DNA of 64,000 bases from Psychromarinibacter halotolerans. GTDB lineage: Bacteria > Pseudomonadota > Alphaproteobacteria > Rhodobacterales > Rhodobacteraceae. Positions 43,521-52,383 of the stretch are shown piece after piece (position 1 is the stretch's first letter; every line of letters starts with the position of its first letter). The DNA lies in NCBI RefSeq assembly GCF_029168315.1, contig NZ_JARGYD010000001.1:806001-870000 (forward strand), in the 5' to 3' direction. The notes under the pieces are model-generated. The model was not told the DNA's origin and ran no database searches. It worked only from the letters and a program-made list of their open reading frames with translations. Position numbers and translations under genes: made by a program.

Positions 43521-44926
43521 TCCGCGCCCTCTTTGGCGGTTTCTCCGAACAGGTACGTGCGCCCTGCCACCGGCTTCCAGTCCGGGTCCTCCCACGCGAT
43601 CATCTTGCCGGGGTTCAACAGCCCCCGGGGGTCCGTTTCCCGCTTGAACGCCAACTGGTCGAGATCGGGGGCTTTCATGCCGCCCTCTTCCAGCGTGACG
43701 CGGTGCGGGTTGAAGACGGTGAAACCCTCGGCCTCCAGAAGCGAGACAAGCTCTTCCAGCCGGGCTTCGTCGGTGTATTTCACCAGCGGCATCGCGACGG
43801 CGCGCACCTTCCCCATGATGCGCGTCAGTTCGAAATGCAGCCGCAGTTCGTCGCCGAACCGGGCCTTCAGCCGCTGCGTTTCAGCCACCGGATAGTCGCC
43901 GAACATCATCTGCAGATAGGTCGTGTCGGGATCGACCTTCATCGCCCGCAGCGTGGTGTGGTTCCAGCCAAGTTCATACAGCGGCGGCACGCGCTGTTCG
44001 CTTTGACCGTCACGATACCGGATCGCGCCCCCTTCGGCGGCGACGAAGGCTTCCAGCGCGGGCAGCGTCTGTTGCGATACGTACAGCCCCACCAGCCCCT
44101 CGCCCGCCGTCAGGAAGGCGCGGTGGCGCAGGAAATAGCGTTCCGCGATGCCCGGCTCGAAGACCGAGATCATGCGACACAGGATGTCGCCCTGCCCGCC
44201 CGCCGCCAGCGCAAAGCGCAGCGCCTCGGACAGGTCCGGCAGACCGACCAGCACCCCGATCCAATCCGACGCCGGGTCGATCGGCACCTCCAGACGGGTG
44301 ATGACGCCGTTCACGCCGTAGGCATGGGCGGCCTTGTGGACCTCGGGGCCTTCCAGTTCGATCACGCGCGGCTCGGCCTCCATCGTCAGAAGGCGCAGCT
44401 TCAGGATGTTGGCCGGGTTGCGCAGCCCGCCCCAGCGGATCGCGCCGACGCCGCTGGACCCGCCCGCGATAAAGCCGCCGATGGTGGCGGTCGCGGTGGT
44501 CGAGGGGAACAGCCGCAGCTCCTGCCCCTCGGCGCGGCAGGCGGTTTCCAACTCGGCCAGGATCGCGCCGGGCTCGGCCACCAGCCGACCGTCATGGATC
44601 TCGAACCCGTTCAGATCCGCCGTCGACAGCACGCAGCCGCCGCGCAGGGGCATCGACTGGCCATAGTTGCCGGTGCCGCCGCCCCGCACGGTCACGGGGA
44701 CGCCATGCGCGTGGCAGGTCGCCAGCACCGTGCGCACCTCGGCCTCGGTGCGGGGCGAGACGATGAAGTCGCCCTTCACCTCTTCCAGCTGCCGCTTGAG
44801 GATCGGGCTGTACCAGTAGAAATCGCGGCTTTTGCGCTGCACCGGGCCGGGCGCATCCTCTAGCGGGACGTCCGCCGCCCGCAGCGCCGCCTTGCAGGCT
44901 TCGATGTCGGTTTCCGAAACGGTCAT
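43517..44926 (-). CDS. FAD-binding oxidoreductase (GlcD/VAO-like)
   Basis: 469 residues. The PP-loop FAD-binding domain shows VTVRGGGTGNYGQSMPLRGG (about 76-95), followed by FPSTTATATIGGFIAGGSSG, both typical of glycolate oxidase/D-lactate dehydrogenase relatives. The C-terminus has the family ending DPRGLLNPGKMI. It would oxidise a 2-hydroxy acid or a related alcohol or amine. It is encoded between the CodA-like amidohydrolase and the flavodoxin-like protein with overlapping codons at both ends. A 2-hydroxy acid intermediate such as a ureidoglycolate-type compound would suit the AllA-like neighbour, but this is inference. Confidence 0.85.
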   Translation of the reverse strand: MTVSETDIEACKAALRAADVPLEDAPGPVQRKSRDFYWYSPILKRQLEEVKGDFIVSPRTEAEVRTVLATCHAHGVPVTVRGGGTGNYGQSMPLRGGCVLSTADLNGFEIHDGRLVAEPGAILAELETACRAEGQELRLFPSTTATATIGGFIAGGSSGVGAIRWGGLRNPANILKLRLLTMEAEPRVIELEGPEVHKAAHAYGVNGVITRLEVPIDPASDWIGVLVGLPDLSEALRFALAAGGQGDILCRMISVFEPGIAERYFLRHRAFLTAGEGLVGLYVSQQTLPALEAFVAAEGGAIRYRDGQSEQRVPPLYELGWNHTTLRAMKVDPDTTYLQMMFGDYPVAETQRLKARFGDELRLHFELTRIMGKVRAVAMPLVKYTDEARLEELVSLLEAEGFTVFNPHRVTLEEGGMKAPDLDQLAFKRETDPRGLLNPGKMIAWEDPDWKPVAGRTYLFGETAKEGAE

Positions 44927-46254
44927 GCCATGTCTCCTTGCGTCACGGCCACGGGGTCCAACCCACGTCCCAGCGGCACGCCATCCCGCAGCACCAGCCG
45001 GCCATCCACGGGCGCGGTCAGCAAACCGGGCCAGTCGGACGCGGGCACCAGAACGCCGTCCGCCGGCGCGCCGGGGGCGATCCGGCCACCGTCCAGACCC
45101 ATCGCGCGGGCGGGAACCCCGGCGATGGCATCGATCCAGACCCCAAGGTCCTGATCCAGATGGGCAGCGGTCGTCGCCTCGGCGAACAGGTGCAGCGGGT
45201 CGTAGTTGCCGAAAGGATAGTAAGCGTCGGCCACGTTGTCCGCGCCGAACAATACCGGGATGCCGCGCGCGCGCATTTCGTGGACCAGCGTGATCCCACG
45301 CCGCAGCGGTGTCGTTCCGGGCGCCCGGTCCTGCAGGTAAAGGTTCGTGCGGGGCAACGCCGCCACGGCGATCCCCGCCGTGGCGATCAGGTCCAGCGCG
45401 CGGTCACGCTCGGCTTCGGTCTGAAGCGACAGCGCGCAGCCGTGGCCCGCAAGCACACGCCCCGAGAACCCGGTCTTCAGCACCGCCTCGGCCAGCACCG
45501 GCAGCGAGGCGGGCCCGGGGTGCAGCCCCTCGTCTATGTGGAAATCGACATCCAGCCCATGCGCCTCGGCGCCGGTAAGGAACGCCTCGAACAGCGCGCG
45601 GTCGGCCAGTCCCGGTGCGACGAAGGCACCCAGAACCCCGCCAGCCCGCGCGACTTGGCGGCAGCGGTCCGCGAAATCGGCCCCCTGCGCCCGGCTCAGC
45701 GCCCCCAGCGCGGACCGTTGCAGCGTCACCGTGCCTTCGGCGGCGACCGCCCCGGCGGCCTGCCAGCCCGGCATCTCTTCCGGCAGGCTCGGGCAGTCGA
45801 TATGGGTGCGCAGCGTCCGCGTGCCAGCGGCGGCGGCCTCGGCCACCGCGCGGCGCATGCGGGCGGCGTGATCGTCCGCCGTCCAACGCACGGACGCCTC
45901 GGCATGAAGCCGGATCGCGCCCATCAGCGTGCCGTCGGCCAGCCCCGTCTCGGCCACCGTGTAGGTCTTGTCGAGATGCACATGCGCGTCCGTCAGCCCC
46001 GGCAACAGCGACCAGCCCGACACGAGGATGCGCCGGGTCCCCGGCAGATCGGCGGCGCGGCGGAAGCGGCCACCGGCGATGCCGACGTCGACCTGACACA
46101 TGCCCCCCGCCGCCCGTCCCGATGCGGCGTGGCCCTCGATTCCCGACAACAGCGCCATGGGCGACACGGCACCGGCCAGCACGACGGGATCGCCCCCGGC
46201 CAGCGCCTTTGCCACGGCGCTCCGCGTGCTGTCATCCTGTGTGCTGGTCCGCAT
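44923..46254 (-). CDS. Cytosine-deaminase-like amidohydrolase (CodA family)
   Basis: 443 residues. The metal site of the CodA group is complete and correctly spaced: H91 and H93 in DAHVHLDKT, H239 and E242 in VDFHIDEG, H271 in LAGHGCALS, D339 in VLFGADNVAD. CodA relatives deaminate cytosine, creatinine, isoguanine or triazines. It is the first gene of the minus-strand operon, divergent from an IclR gene, with GTTC-N7-GAAC sites in the gap. The neighbours suggest a creatinine-like or methylated heterocycle substrate rather than plain cytosine. Confidence 0.85.
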   Translation of the reverse strand: MRTSTQDDSTRSAVAKALAGGDPVVLAGAVSPMALLSGIEGHAASGRAAGGMCQVDVGIAGGRFRRAADLPGTRRILVSGWSLLPGLTDAHVHLDKTYTVAETGLADGTLMGAIRLHAEASVRWTADDHAARMRRAVAEAAAAGTRTLRTHIDCPSLPEEMPGWQAAGAVAAEGTVTLQRSALGALSRAQGADFADRCRQVARAGGVLGAFVAPGLADRALFEAFLTGAEAHGLDVDFHIDEGLHPGPASLPVLAEAVLKTGFSGRVLAGHGCALSLQTEAERDRALDLIATAGIAVAALPRTNLYLQDRAPGTTPLRRGITLVHEMRARGIPVLFGADNVADAYYPFGNYDPLHLFAEATTAAHLDQDLGVWIDAIAGVPARAMGLDGGRIAPGAPADGVLVPASDWPGLLTAPVDGRLVLRDGVPLGRGLDPVAVTQGDMA

Positions 46255-46271
46255 CCTGGCTGGCCCAATCC

Positions 46272-46305
46272 GTTCGATAATGGAACATGCGTTCGTTATT
46301 GATCA
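46272..46305. promoter_or_regulatory. Tandem IclR-type operators between divergent operons
   Basis: GTTCGATAATGGAAC (46272-46286) is a GTTC-N7-GAAC palindrome. A second, partial copy GTTCGTTATTGATCA starts 19 bases later (46291-46305). They begin 17 bases upstream of the amidohydrolase ATG, on the side away from the IclR start. TTGACA at 46349-46354 may be the -35 box for the IclR gene if translation starts at the downstream TTG. Confidence 0.6.
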
Positions 46306-46368
46306 TTCTGCGGGACAGCCGCCGACTGTCAAGACCTGCCCGGGGCGCTTGACAACTTCCCGCGCGGG

Positions 46369-47211
46369 ATGCCTTTGTTCCAGCCCAATGCGGCAGGCGC
46401 CCCGGTGCGCAGCTGCCCGAACTTTTGCTGGGATGGCGTATTGTTGAGCAGTTTCGAAACGACACCGGGACCCGGAAGCGACGAGTCCGGCAGCACTGCC
46501 GAGACGGAAATCTCGCTGACCTTCCGGAAGGGTCTGCAGGTCATGATGGCCTTCGATGGCGACGACCGCCAACTGACCCTTGCCGAGATCGCGCGCAAAA
46601 CCGGGCTGAACCGGTCGGTCGCCCGGCGGCTGGTGCGCACCCTGCTGCACATGGGCATCCTGCGCGAAACCGGCCAGCGGTTCGAGATGACGGTCGGCGT
46701 GCTGCGGCTGGCGCGCGGGTTCACCGACGGGCACCGGATCGCGCAGATCATCCAGCCGATCCTGCGCCGCACGTCGGAATCGATTTCCGAGAACGTGTCC
46801 TTCGCCCTGCGCGACGGTGTCGATGCGACCTATGTCGCGCATGCGCAGGTGAAGGGGTCGTTCACGCTGAACCGCGTGGCGATCGGCACCCATGTCCCGC
46901 TGGCCAGCACCGCCGCCGGGCACGCGATCCTTGCCCATGTCGGCCCGGACGACTGGCCAGACGGCGTGGACCGCACCCCGGCGCTGGACGAGACCATCCA
47001 ACAGGTGCACCGGCGCGGCTTTGCCTACCTTGCGGACGGGCTGATCGACGGCGTCAGTTCCGTCGCCTTCCCGGTGTTCCGCGCCAATGGCCTGATCGAG
47101 GGCGCGGTGTCGATCCTCTTCCCGACCGACCGCTTCGACCCCGCCGCGATGCCCGCGTCCCTGATCGCGGAGCTGCGCCAGTGCGCGGTCGACATCGGCA
47201 CCAGCCTGTGA
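46369..47211 (+). CDS. IclR-family transcriptional regulator
   Basis: 280 residues from the ATG at 46369; TTG codons at 46441 and 46444, preceded by GGGATGG, would give about 255 residues, nearer the family norm. The winged helix spans FRKGLQVMMAF to LTLAEIARKTGLNRSVARRLVRTLL, followed by the effector domain (ENVSFALRDGVDATYVAH, LASTAAGHAILAH). It is divergent from the amidohydrolase/transporter operon and translationally coupled (GTGA) to the FolD-like gene. Likely the local regulator of the cyclic-amide island. Confidence 0.9.
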   Translation: MPLFQPNAAGAPVRSCPNFCWDGVLLSSFETTPGPGSDESGSTAETEISLTFRKGLQVMMAFDGDDRQLTLAEIARKTGLNRSVARRLVRTLLHMGILRETGQRFEMTVGVLRLARGFTDGHRIAQIIQPILRRTSESISENVSFALRDGVDATYVAHAQVKGSFTLNRVAIGTHVPLASTAAGHAILAHVGPDDWPDGVDRTPALDETIQQVHRRGFAYLADGLIDGVSSVAFPVFRANGLIEGAVSILFPTDRFDPAAMPASLIAELRQCAVDIGTSL

Positions 47212-48014
47212 CGCGGATCTTCCGGGGCGACGCCCTTGCCGACGAGATCCTTGGCGCCGTGCGCGCCGACCCGGCCTGTGCGCGGGCCAGCCTGCTGGTG
47301 TTGCGCGATGCCTCGGCGCCGCCCGCCGCCGCCTATGCCGCACGGATCGAAAGCTTTGCCCCCCGCGCCGGATTTCCCGTCACCGTCCGGGACTATCCCG
47401 CAACCCTGGCCGAACTTCGGACCCTTCTGGAGGCGACGCAGGGTGCGGTCCTGCCGATCCACCCGCTGCCGGACTGGATCGACGCGGCCACGCTCACGGC
47501 CCGTGTCGGCCCCGACCGCGACCCCGAAGGACTGCATCCGCTGCACGCCGGGGCGCTGGCGCTGGGACGCCCCGGGATCGTGCCGCCAACCGCCGACGCC
47601 GCGTTCCGCGTGGCTAAGGCGATCGTGGGTCCGCTGTCGGGCAAGACCGCGACCGTGGTCGGCGCCTCGCCCGTGGTGGGCCGCCCGCTGGCGCTGTTGC
47701 TGATCGCTGCCGGGGCGACCGTGCGCGTGGCGCAGGCCACCACCCGAGACCTCGCCGCCGAAACCCGCGACGCCGAGATCGTGTTCTCTGCCGTGGGCCA
47801 TCCCGGACTGCTGGGCCGCGACCACCTGCGCGAGGGCGCCGTCGGCATCGACATCGGCATTACCCGGCAAGGCGAGCGGCTGGTCGGGGACATCGACGCA
47901 GGCAAGGTCGAAGGGCACGCCGCCTGGCTGACCCACGTCCCGGACGGGGTCGGCCCGGTGACCGTTGCCTGCCTGATGCGCAACGCCGCCCTGCTGGGCG
48001 GCGCGGGCGTCTAG
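47208..48014 (+). CDS. Divergent FolD-like protein lacking catalytic motifs
   Basis: 268 residues from a GTG at 47208 that overlaps the IclR stop (GTGA). The NADP-binding half is clearly FolD (VVGASPVVGRPLALLL at 150-165) and the C-terminal VPDGVGPVTVACLMRNAAL keeps the GVGPxT motif. In the N-terminal half the catalytic lysine position is Arg/Ile (YAARIESF, 43-50), QLPLP is IHPLP (84-88) and KDVDGFHP is RDPEGLHP (104-111). It cannot be expected to have normal dehydrogenase/cyclohydrolase activity. It may act with the true FolD at 39202 or bind a related pterin or NADP. Confidence 0.8.
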   Translation: MTRIFRGDALADEILGAVRADPACARASLLVLRDASAPPAAAYAARIESFAPRAGFPVTVRDYPATLAELRTLLEATQGAVLPIHPLPDWIDAATLTARVGPDRDPEGLHPLHAGALALGRPGIVPPTADAAFRVAKAIVGPLSGKTATVVGASPVVGRPLALLLIAAGATVRVAQATTRDLAAETRDAEIVFSAVGHPGLLGRDHLREGAVGIDIGITRQGERLVGDIDAGKVEGHAAWLTHVPDGVGPVTVACLMRNAALLGGAGV

Positions 48015-48027
48015 GTTTCCCGCCGGA

Positions 48028-49548
48028 TCAGGGATCGACGCCGCTGTCGGCCGCCGCCCGAGCCTTGCTTTTCCGCCCGCGCGGCCAGAAGGCCGAGGCC
48101 AGCAGCAGCGCCGAGGCGCACAGAAACACCGCGCTGATCGGACGTTCGAGGAACACCATCGGGTCGCCCCGCGCCAGCAGCATCGCCCGGCGGAAGTGTT
48201 CCTCTAGCAATGGGCCAAGGATGAAGCCCAGCAGCACCGGGGTGGCCGGGAAGCCATACCGCCGCATGCCATAACCGATCACCCCGAACGCCAGCACCAC
48301 GAAGATGTCGAAGGTCGAGTTGTCGGACGAATAGACGCCAAGGCAGATGAACACGAAGATGCAGGGGTACAGGATGTGGTAGGGAATGCTCAGCAGCTTC
48401 ACCCACAGCCCGATCAGCGGGATGTTCAGCACCAGCAGGATGATGTTGCCGACCCAGAAGCTCATGATCAGGCCCCAGAACATCGTCGGCTGGTCGTTGA
48501 TCAGGTTCGGCCCCGGCGTGATCCCGTGCAGCATCATCGCGCCCATCAGCACCGCGACCACCGCATCGCCCGGAATACCAAGGCTGAGCGTCGGGATGAA
48601 CGCGGCCTGCACGCTGGCATTGTTGGCGGCCTCTGGCGCCGACAGGCCCTCCAGCGCGCCATTGCCGAACTTCTCGGGGGTGCGCGAGATGCGTTTCTCG
48701 GCGGCATAGGACATCAGCGAGGCGATCCCCGGCCCCGTCCCCGGCAGCGCGCCGACGAAAGATCCAACGACCGACCCACGCAGCGTCGGCGGCCAGATCT
48801 CGCGCCATTGCTTGCGGTCTGGCAGCATGTCCTTGAACCGCACCCGCCCCAACTTGTGCAGGGTGCCCGGCGGCTGGCCGATGTTGGCGATGATCTCGGC
48901 CACGCCGAACAACCCCATCGCCAGCGCGACAAGGCTGAACCCATCGGCCAACGGCAGCAGGCCGAAGTTGTAGCGGAACTGCCCGGTGTTCACGTCGGTG
49001 CCGACCAGCCCCAGCGCGATGCCGAAGGCGACCATCGCCAGCGCCTTGAACGGCGATCCCACGGTCAGGGTCGAGGCGGCGATCAGCCCCAGCAGCATCA
49101 CCGCGAAATACTCGGCCGACCCGAAGTTCAGCGCGACCCGCGCCACCAGCGGCGCGAAGAACATCAGCATGACGATGGCAAAGGACGACCCGATGAAGCT
49201 GTTGATCGCGGTCACGAACAACGCCAGCGGCGCCTTGCCCTGCTTGGCCAGCGGGTGCCCGTCCAGACAGGTGATCGCCGCCGTCGCGGTGCCCGGCAGA
49301 TTCAGCAGGATCGAGGCGGTCGAGCCGCCGTACTGCGCCCCGTAGAAGATCCCCGCCAGCATGATCAGCGCCTCGGTCGGGTCGATGTAATAGGTCAGCG
49401 GCAGCGCCAGCGAGATCGCGGCCAGTGCGCCCACGCCGGGCAGCACGCCGACGATGGTGCCCACCGTGACGCCGATGAAACAGAACAGCAGTGCCGACGG
49501 TCCCAATGCCGTCTGCAGGCCAAGGCCAAGCCCCTGAAGAATTTCCAT
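48028..49548 (-). CDS. tctA: Tripartite tricarboxylate transporter large membrane subunit
   Basis: 506 residues from the ATG at 49548, which overlaps the tctB stop by one base. About 12 transmembrane segments; GTIVGVLPGVGALAAISLALPLTY and YGAQYGGSTASILLNLPG near the N-terminus and the mirrored GSFVGALPGTGPGIASLMSY and PTLSLGIPGDAVVAVLMGAM later are the TctA signatures. It imports a carboxylate using the ion gradient with TctB and TctC. Confidence 0.92.
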   Translation of the reverse strand: MEILQGLGLGLQTALGPSALLFCFIGVTVGTIVGVLPGVGALAAISLALPLTYYIDPTEALIMLAGIFYGAQYGGSTASILLNLPGTATAAITCLDGHPLAKQGKAPLALFVTAINSFIGSSFAIVMLMFFAPLVARVALNFGSAEYFAVMLLGLIAASTLTVGSPFKALAMVAFGIALGLVGTDVNTGQFRYNFGLLPLADGFSLVALAMGLFGVAEIIANIGQPPGTLHKLGRVRFKDMLPDRKQWREIWPPTLRGSVVGSFVGALPGTGPGIASLMSYAAEKRISRTPEKFGNGALEGLSAPEAANNASVQAAFIPTLSLGIPGDAVVAVLMGAMMLHGITPGPNLINDQPTMFWGLIMSFWVGNIILLVLNIPLIGLWVKLLSIPYHILYPCIFVFICLGVYSSDNSTFDIFVVLAFGVIGYGMRRYGFPATPVLLGFILGPLLEEHFRRAMLLARGDPMVFLERPISAVFLCASALLLASAFWPRGRKSKARAAADSGVDP

Positions 49549-50024
49549 CACAGTCCCACGATTGGATCGATCGGCAGCCCGAGGCCCCAGATGAACACGA
49601 TGGTGCCAAACACCGCCATGAAAGCCGCGATGGCGATGTCGATCAGCCAGTTCCGGCCGCGTTCGCCCCGCGCCACGATCAACACCAGCAGGATCGATGC
49701 CGGGACATAGCCCACGCGATCAAGAAGCAGCGCGAACACAAGGACCCCCGCCACTGTGGCGACCATCGGGCGCCAGACCGGGACGGCCTCGTCGGTCGCG
49801 GTCTCGTCAGATGGGGCACCGCCTGCGCGCGCGTCCTCGACCGCGACGATGACGCCTAGCACGATCAGCAGCACGCCGATCCCCAGCGGAACGAAGCCGG
49901 GGCCTGGCCGAAAGGCGGACCCCAGCGGATAGGTCAGTGCGATGGCGGCGACGAACGCGCCGAACGCCGCCACCACCGCACCAGCCATCAGGCTGCGAAG
50001 CAAGGTGCCTGTTTCGCGCGCCAT
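49548..50024 (-). CDS. tctB: Tripartite tricarboxylate transporter small membrane subunit
   Basis: 158 residues with four hydrophobic segments (about 13-31, 43-61, 88-103 and 107-150 with a break). RPGPGFVPLGIGVLLIVLG and DRVGYVPASILLVLIV are typical of TctB. Between tctC (16-base gap) and tctA (1-base overlap). Confidence 0.88.
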   Translation of the reverse strand: MARETGTLLRSLMAGAVVAAFGAFVAAIALTYPLGSAFRPGPGFVPLGIGVLLIVLGVIVAVEDARAGGAPSDETATDEAVPVWRPMVATVAGVLVFALLLDRVGYVPASILLVLIVARGERGRNWLIDIAIAAFMAVFGTIVFIWGLGLPIDPIVGL

Positions 50025-50040
50025 TGGCGGTCTCCGGCCG

Positions 50041-51006
50041 TTACTGCTTCAGTCCGGCGGCGTCGACGACGCGGCCCCACTTCTCGACCTCGCCCGCGAT
50101 GAACGCCTTCGAGTCCGCGGGCGTCATGCCTTCGACAAGGAACCCGCGTTCGGTGAAGATCGCCTGAAGCTCGTCGGTCGCGATCGCGTCGCTGACGGCA
50201 CCGTAGAGGGTATCCAGAACCTCGGTCGGGGTCCCCGCGGGCGCGAACAGACCCTGCCACGAGAAGGCAGAGTAATCTTCCAGCCCCGCCTCGGCCATCG
50301 TCGGGATGCCTTCCAGCAGGAAGTGTTCCTGCGTGCCGGTCACCGCCAGGGGACGCAACGTGCCCGCCTTGACGTGCTCCGAGGTCACGAGGATGTCGCC
50401 GAACATCGAGTCAATCTGGCCGCCCAGTAGATCCTTCAACGCGTCGGCACTGCCCGAGTACGGGACGTGCAGAAGCGTCGTGCCGGATTCGAGACCGAAA
50501 AGCTCCGCGGCCATGTGCATCGAAGTGCCCACGCCGGGGGTTCCGTGAGTGAAGGTCTCGGGGTTCTCCGATGCGAAATCGATCACGTCCTGAACGCTTT
50601 CGAAGTCGCTGTCTGACTGGACGACCAGAACCAGCGGCGAAGAGATGACGATGCTGACCGGATCGAAATCCTCGGTCGGGCTATAGGGAAGATCGTCACG
50701 CAGCACGGCGCTGATCGCGTTCGAGCCGGTGACGCCCATCAGCAGGGTGTAGCCGTCTGCCTCGGCCTGCGTGACGTAATGCGCACCCACGGTGCCGCCG
50801 GCGCCGCCACGGTTCTCGACCACCACGGGCTGCCCCAGCGTCTCGGAGATCTGTTCGCCGATCTGGCGGGCCAGAAGGTCGGTCGACCCGCCCGGCGGGA
50901 AGGGAACCACGATGGTGATCGGCTTTTCGGGGAAGCCCTGTGCCAGCGCCATCGGCGCGGTCAGCGTCATTGCCGCAAGGGCGAAACCTTTGATGAGCGT
51001 CTTCAT
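50041..51006 (-). CDS. tctC: Tripartite tricarboxylate transporter binding protein
   Basis: 321 residues with a signal peptide (about 1-22, ending MALAQG). FPEKPITIVVPFPPGGSTDL at the mature N-terminus, VVVENRGGAGGTVGAHYV and HVPYSGSADALKDLLGGQID are hallmark TctC/Bug segments. The ATG at 51006 follows GGAGAAACGATACC. First of tctCBA and 43 bases after a D-amino-acid dehydrogenase gene. Ligand is a carboxylate or amino acid; the neighbour suggests a D-amino acid or its keto acid. Confidence 0.9.
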   Translation of the reverse strand: MKTLIKGFALAAMTLTAPMALAQGFPEKPITIVVPFPPGGSTDLLARQIGEQISETLGQPVVVENRGGAGGTVGAHYVTQAEADGYTLLMGVTGSNAISAVLRDDLPYSPTEDFDPVSIVISSPLVLVVQSDSDFESVQDVIDFASENPETFTHGTPGVGTSMHMAAELFGLESGTTLLHVPYSGSADALKDLLGGQIDSMFGDILVTSEHVKAGTLRPLAVTGTQEHFLLEGIPTMAEAGLEDYSAFSWQGLFAPAGTPTEVLDTLYGAVSDAIATDELQAIFTERGFLVEGMTPADSKAFIAGEVEKWGRVVDAAGLKQ

Positions 51007-51049
51007 GGTATCGTTTCTCCTGTTGGTTCTGTTTATGTCTTTATTGTCT

Positions 51050-52297
51050 TCAGGCCGCGCGCCCGAAGCGGGTGGCGCGGAACGGGTGCAGGTCGACCTC
51101 GGGCGGTCGCCCTGCAACAAGGTGGGCGATCTCGCGCCCGGTCGTGGCCCCACCGCACATGCCGACATGGCCGTGGCCGAAGCCCAGCCACGCGTTCTCG
51201 TACTTCGGGGCGCGATCGATCACCGGCATCGAATCCGGCATACAGGGGCGATGCCCCATCCACGGCGTGTAGGTGTCTGCGCGCAGCTTCGGGAACACCT
51301 TGCGGCCCACGCCCAGCAGCGCCTCGGCGCGGGCATAGTTAGGCGCGGCCTTCAGCCCCGCGAACTCGACCGTGCCGGCCAGCCGCAGCCCCATCGACAT
51401 GGGGTTCACCATGATGTTCTGTTCCACCGCCATCACGTTGCGGTTCAACGAGATCCCGGGGTCCGCGATGGTGACGTGATAGCCGCGCTGGCTTTCCAGC
51501 GGCACCTTGGCGCCCAGTTCCTTGGCCAGCGTCCCGGACCACGCGCCCGCCGCCACCACGACGCCGTCGACGCCGACGGTCTCGCCGTTGTCCAGCGTCA
51601 CGCCGTCGATCACCCCATCCGCTGCGCGGAACCCGGTGACGCGGTTGCGCAGGTGGGCCGCGCCGTCGGTGATCGCCTGACCGTAGATCGCCTTCACCAG
51701 CGCCTCGGGATCGGGGGTGGACCCGTTTTCCGGTGCGAACTGGCCGAATTCGAAGCTGCCGCGCAGGTCCGGTTCAAGCTCGAACAGGGCCTCGCCTTCG
51801 ACCGGCTGCATCTCGACCCCCAGATCGCGGCGCAGCTGCGTGCCGAAGGTCCACCGCTTGGCGGACTCGCGCGAGGAATAGACGTACAGGCACCCGTTGC
51901 GCCGCACCAGCGACGAAGCGCCCGCGCGCTGCAACAGCGGCATGTAGCAGTCGAACACCGGGTTCAGCAGGCCCCGCATCGCGGTGGCGATCCGGGTCAC
52001 CTCGGACTCAGACATGTGGCCCAGAAACCGCATCAGCCACGGAAGCACCGTGGGCAGGTACTGGGTTCGGATCACCAGCGGGCCGTCGGGGTCCAGCAGC
52101 CATTTCGGCACGCGCTTCCACATGCCGGGCATTCCCACGGGCAGCACCGCACTGGGCGACAACGACCCCGCGTTGCCGAACGAGGTTTGCGTTCCCGCCT
52201 CGGCCGGATCGAAGAACGTCACCGTGTGGCCGTCCCGTTGCAGCCACCCAGCGGTGGCGACGCCCACGATCCCGGTTCCGACTATTCCAATATGCAT
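51050..52297 (-). CDS. FAD-dependent D-amino-acid dehydrogenase (DadA-like)
   Basis: 415 residues. The Rossmann FAD motif GIVGTGIVGVATAGWLQRDG starts at residue 4, GVVVAAGAWSG is the second FAD contact, and MGHRPCMPDSMPVIDRAP with GFGHGHVGMCGGATTGREIA is the typical DadA ending. It would deaminate D-amino acids to keto acids at the membrane. It is divergent from a LysR regulator and precedes tctCBA. The D-hydantoinase/D-carbamoylase genes further right would produce D-amino acids, so it may complete that path. Confidence 0.88.
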   Translation of the reverse strand: MHIGIVGTGIVGVATAGWLQRDGHTVTFFDPAEAGTQTSFGNAGSLSPSAVLPVGMPGMWKRVPKWLLDPDGPLVIRTQYLPTVLPWLMRFLGHMSESEVTRIATAMRGLLNPVFDCYMPLLQRAGASSLVRRNGCLYVYSSRESAKRWTFGTQLRRDLGVEMQPVEGEALFELEPDLRGSFEFGQFAPENGSTPDPEALVKAIYGQAITDGAAHLRNRVTGFRAADGVIDGVTLDNGETVGVDGVVVAAGAWSGTLAKELGAKVPLESQRGYHVTIADPGISLNRNVMAVEQNIMVNPMSMGLRLAGTVEFAGLKAAPNYARAEALLGVGRKVFPKLRADTYTPWMGHRPCMPDSMPVIDRAPKYENAWLGFGHGHVGMCGGATTGREIAHLVAGRPPEVDLHPFRATRFGRAA

Positions 52298-52383
52298 GGG
52301 GCCCCTTTGTCTTTCGCTTGACTATCGGGGAGGGTCAGCCACAAGACAAACGAATAGATTTTCTTGATCCATCAGGTTCTCTT

